From NCBI GenBank assembly GCA_017382775.1, contig JAFNZQ010000081.1, positions 1 to 5,359 of the forward strand: a stretch of 5,359 nucleotides of DNA, written 5' to 3'. The notes beneath the pieces were generated by a model. The model searched no databases. It was not told where the DNA came from and saw only the letters and a list, made by a program, of their open reading frames with translations. Shown here piece by piece: positions 3,196 through 5,359 of the stretch. A program made the position numbers and the translations under genes. Within the stretch, counting starts at the first letter, position 1. The number at the start of each line of letters is the position of its first letter. The DNA is from Spirochaetaceae bacterium. Lineage in GTDB: Bacteria; Spirochaetota; Spirochaetia; Treponematales; Treponemataceae.

Positions 3196-5359
3196 AAATT
3201 TGTGTTTTTCTCTTCTTGGCTGTGAATTTTTGTGCCTTTTGTGCTCCTTTCAGTCCCTATAATAAAAAAATCGTTGAGGCCATGGCCGGTAGAAATTACG
3301 TCGAATTGGAAACCCTTTCCCGAGGATTTGAACGAAAAATGGATCCCGAAATTGCCTATTTCGTTGGCCTTCATTTTGAGGAAAACGAAAATGAAGAGCT
3401 GGCCAAGCGTTTTTACGACTTTGGCTGGAAGAAGGCCGATCCCTACATGGCCAAAATGTGTGCCCAGCGGCGAATTGGCCTTTCCGTAAAGATTACTCCC
3501 GTGAGTGTAATCGAAAAATTTAATCGGGATTATCCCGGTGATATGGCGGGAAAAATTGCTTTGGCCAACAATGCCTACGAGACGGAAAATTACAAAAAGG
3601 TTATTCAAGCGGTGGGACTTCCCTCTTTAAACGAATTTTCCAAACCACCGATTATGCTGCGAACGGATAATTTTAAACATCAACGGCAAATTACGGAGCA
3701 GTTGGAGTGTGAAAATCGGCTGGCCTTTTTGCGTATTTTGTCCCTTTATCACTTAAAGGATAAACGATTCATTCCCTATTTGCGAGTTTGGGTATCAAAT
3801 TGGGAAATTTCCGAGCATCACACGGAATTTTTCAAACAATGGCAGGGGCAAGAAGATTTGTTTTCCGTGGAAAAATATTACGGCGAGGACCTGCTTCAAG
3901 CCTTATATGTGTTGCAAATGCGGTTATCTGTGAAGAATCGGGAATACGCCAAATCGGTGGAATTTGCGGAGAAAATCTATACCGCATCTCGGCTTTTACC
4001 GTCGCCCACATTGTCCGACTATTATCGCGGATATTTTTTCTCCTATACCGCGGATAGTGACTTGAAAAAGATTTTAACTGCGAATATAAAATCTTCCAAG
4101 GATCCCCAATGCCTTTTTCTTTCAAATTTTTACCGCGGAAGACTTGCCGTACGGGAAAAGGACTACGAAACGGCCATGGATTTTTTTAAGGTTGCCATGG
4201 ATTTTGCTCCCACCGGGGATAATTACGACAATGCTCTTTGGTATTATTTCGATACTGCCCAACGTATTTCCTTTGATCACGTTTTGGCCGCACTTTATTC
4301 CTATGGAAAACGAATAAACGATAAGGAATATTTTGAGGATTTTTTCACATCCCTTTCCCTGTCGCTGTTGAATAAAAAACAATGGAACAGTTACGTTAAG
4401 GTTTTCACCACCATTGCGGAACTTCCTTTGGGGGAAATAATTCCCCAATATGCCTATGTGAGTGCCAGGCTTTTGGAAGAGGATTATGCGAAAAATCCCA
4501 CTCCCGCCCTTTCTCTACGCAAGGTTATCGAGAATGCTTACTTAACGGCCTACAACGCTGCCAAGGGCGGTCAGTATTACCGCGTTTTGGCTGCGAAAAA
4601 GTTGGCAATGCCCATCGAATCCGTTATCGGAAGCAAAAATGTCCAGAGCAGTGTTCCCGATGAAGGTAACGCGGATTTCGAAAACCTTTTGGAAGGTTAT
4701 GCAAAATACGGATTTGCAAAACGAGTTTTCCCCGAATTCATTAAGGACTATTACAGCGTAAGTTTGAAAAGTGCCACAAAGTTGTCCAAACTTTTGTATC
4801 AAAAGGGTGGTGAAGATGCCCTTTTGTATGCCCATTCCCTGCGAATATTGAGTTATGCATCAGGTAGAGAAGGTATGCTTATTTCCAAAGATGTTTTAAT
4901 GGGGCTTTATCCGCGACCTTTTTTGGCTGAAGTGCAAGAAATGGCCAAAAAGTACGGTATAAGTGAGTATATACTTTTCGGATTGGTACGCACGGAAAGT
5001 TTTTTCCAAAGTAATGTCCATTCCCACGCCGGTGCCATCGGCCTTTCCCAGTTGATGCCTTCCACCGCAAAGGATGTGGCCAAGGCCTTGAAACTGACAA
5101 GGTACAATCTCTACGATCCTCGCACAAATCTGAATTTCGGGGCCTATTATTTAGGCGAACTGATTCGACGGTTGGACGGTTCCCAATTGCTGGCGCTTTT
5201 TTCATACAATGGTGGAATTACCCGAGTGCGTGGCTGGGTTAAACAAAATCCCAATATGCCCTTGGATTTGCTTTTGGAAGTTGTTCCCATTTTGGAAACA
5301 AGGGATTATGGTCGAAAGGTGCTTTCGGCTTCGGTAATTTATGGATATCTTTACTACGG
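3171..5359 (+). CDS. Exported Slt-family (GH23) lytic transglycosylase, cut by the right edge
   Basis: Cleaves the MurNAc-GlcNAc bond of peptidoglycan in the periplasm, forming 1,6-anhydro-MurNAc ends. The 729 visible residues start with a signal peptide (KLK, then a hydrophobic core to about residue 24). A long alpha-helical region follows, with TPR-like helices such as residues 319-352, resembling the superhelical ring of Slt70. The catalytic SLT domain starts near 590: VRTES with catalytic Glu at 609, GLSQLMPST at 624-632, NLNFGAYYLGEL at 653-664 and SYNGG at 678-682. Motif II has Ser where GLMQLMP is common. The ETRDYGRKVL segment near the edge is typical of the domain's end, so few residues should be missing. 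The ATG at 3171 lies inside the LysM gene (25-base overlap) after AGGA at 3165-3168, a short spacing; a later start would lose the signal peptide. Translational coupling is likely. Confidence 0.94.
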   Translation, partial: MDSNSFKLKICVFLFLAVNFCAFCAPFSPYNKKIVEAMAGRNYVELETLSRGFERKMDPEIAYFVGLHFEENENEELAKRFYDFGWKKADPYMAKMCAQRRIGLSVKITPVSVIEKFNRDYPGDMAGKIALANNAYETENYKKVIQAVGLPSLNEFSKPPIMLRTDNFKHQRQITEQLECENRLAFLRILSLYHLKDKRFIPYLRVWVSNWEISEHHTEFFKQWQGQEDLFSVEKYYGEDLLQALYVLQMRLSVKNREYAKSVEFAEKIYTASRLLPSPTLSDYYRGYFFSYTADSDLKKILTANIKSSKDPQCLFLSNFYRGRLAVREKDYETAMDFFKVAMDFAPTGDNYDNALWYYFDTAQRISFDHVLAALYSYGKRINDKEYFEDFFTSLSLSLLNKKQWNSYVKVFTTIAELPLGEIIPQYAYVSARLLEEDYAKNPTPALSLRKVIENAYLTAYNAAKGGQYYRVLAAKKLAMPIESVIGSKNVQSSVPDEGNADFENLLEGYAKYGFAKRVFPEFIKDYYSVSLKSATKLSKLLYQKGGEDALLYAHSLRILSYASGREGMLISKDVLMGLYPRPFLAEVQEMAKKYGISEYILFGLVRTESFFQSNVHSHAGAIGLSQLMPSTAKDVAKALKLTRYNLYDPRTNLNFGAYYLGELIRRLDGSQLLALFSYNGGITRVRGWVKQNPNMPLDLLLEVVPILETRDYGRKVLSASVIYGYLYY

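Noticed and set aside
3231..3245. Lipoprotein signal on the transglycosylase (Cys21 or Cys24)
   Set aside because: Both cysteines are preceded by Phe at -1, which does not fit even the relaxed spirochaetal lipobox; an ordinary signal peptide is more likely.

Overview
The window holds four protein genes and no RNA genes, CRISPR arrays or insertion sequences. It most likely comes from a diderm spirochaete of the Treponema type. This rests on three things: a FemAB-type peptide-branching enzyme beside an Slt-type lytic transglycosylase, a start-of-protein pattern in the third gene that I recall from treponemal LysM proteins, and AT-rich DNA with classical sigma-70 promoters. No marker gene is present, so the assignment is inference.

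Layout. On the minus strand, 37..1056 encodes a FemA/FemB/FemX-family aminoacyltransferase. A divergent promoter region (about 1057-1191) separates it from a plus-strand macro-domain gene (1192..1701), which is followed by a plausible wobble-rich terminator (1709-1747). A near-perfect consensus promoter (1781-1809) then drives a two-gene operon. Its first gene is a 459-residue single-pass membrane protein (1816..3195). It has an N-terminal domain resembling the beta-sandwich substrate-binding domain of DnaK/Hsp70, nine copies of a 9-residue acidic repeat, a long lysine-rich segment, one transmembrane helix and a C-terminal LysM domain. Its second gene is an exported Slt-family lytic transglycosylase (3171 to beyond the right edge) that overlaps the first by 25 bases.

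How they fit together. Three of the four genes concern the cell wall: FemAB-type addition of an amino acid to the stem peptide, a LysM anchor on peptidoglycan, and glycan-strand cleavage. The overlap suggests that the LysM membrane protein and the transglycosylase are made together. The macro-domain protein is probably a separate ADP-ribose or O-acetyl-ADP-ribose enzyme whose link to the wall genes is only positional.

The most interesting points are the apparent Hsp70 substrate-binding domain placed in the cytoplasm on a peptidoglycan-anchored membrane protein, the young 9 x 27 bp array inside it, and the promoter geometry. All three promoters are extended -10 (TGnTATAAT) with 17-bp spacers. 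For the LysM gene the predicted transcription start falls on the A of the ATG, which implies a leaderless mRNA.
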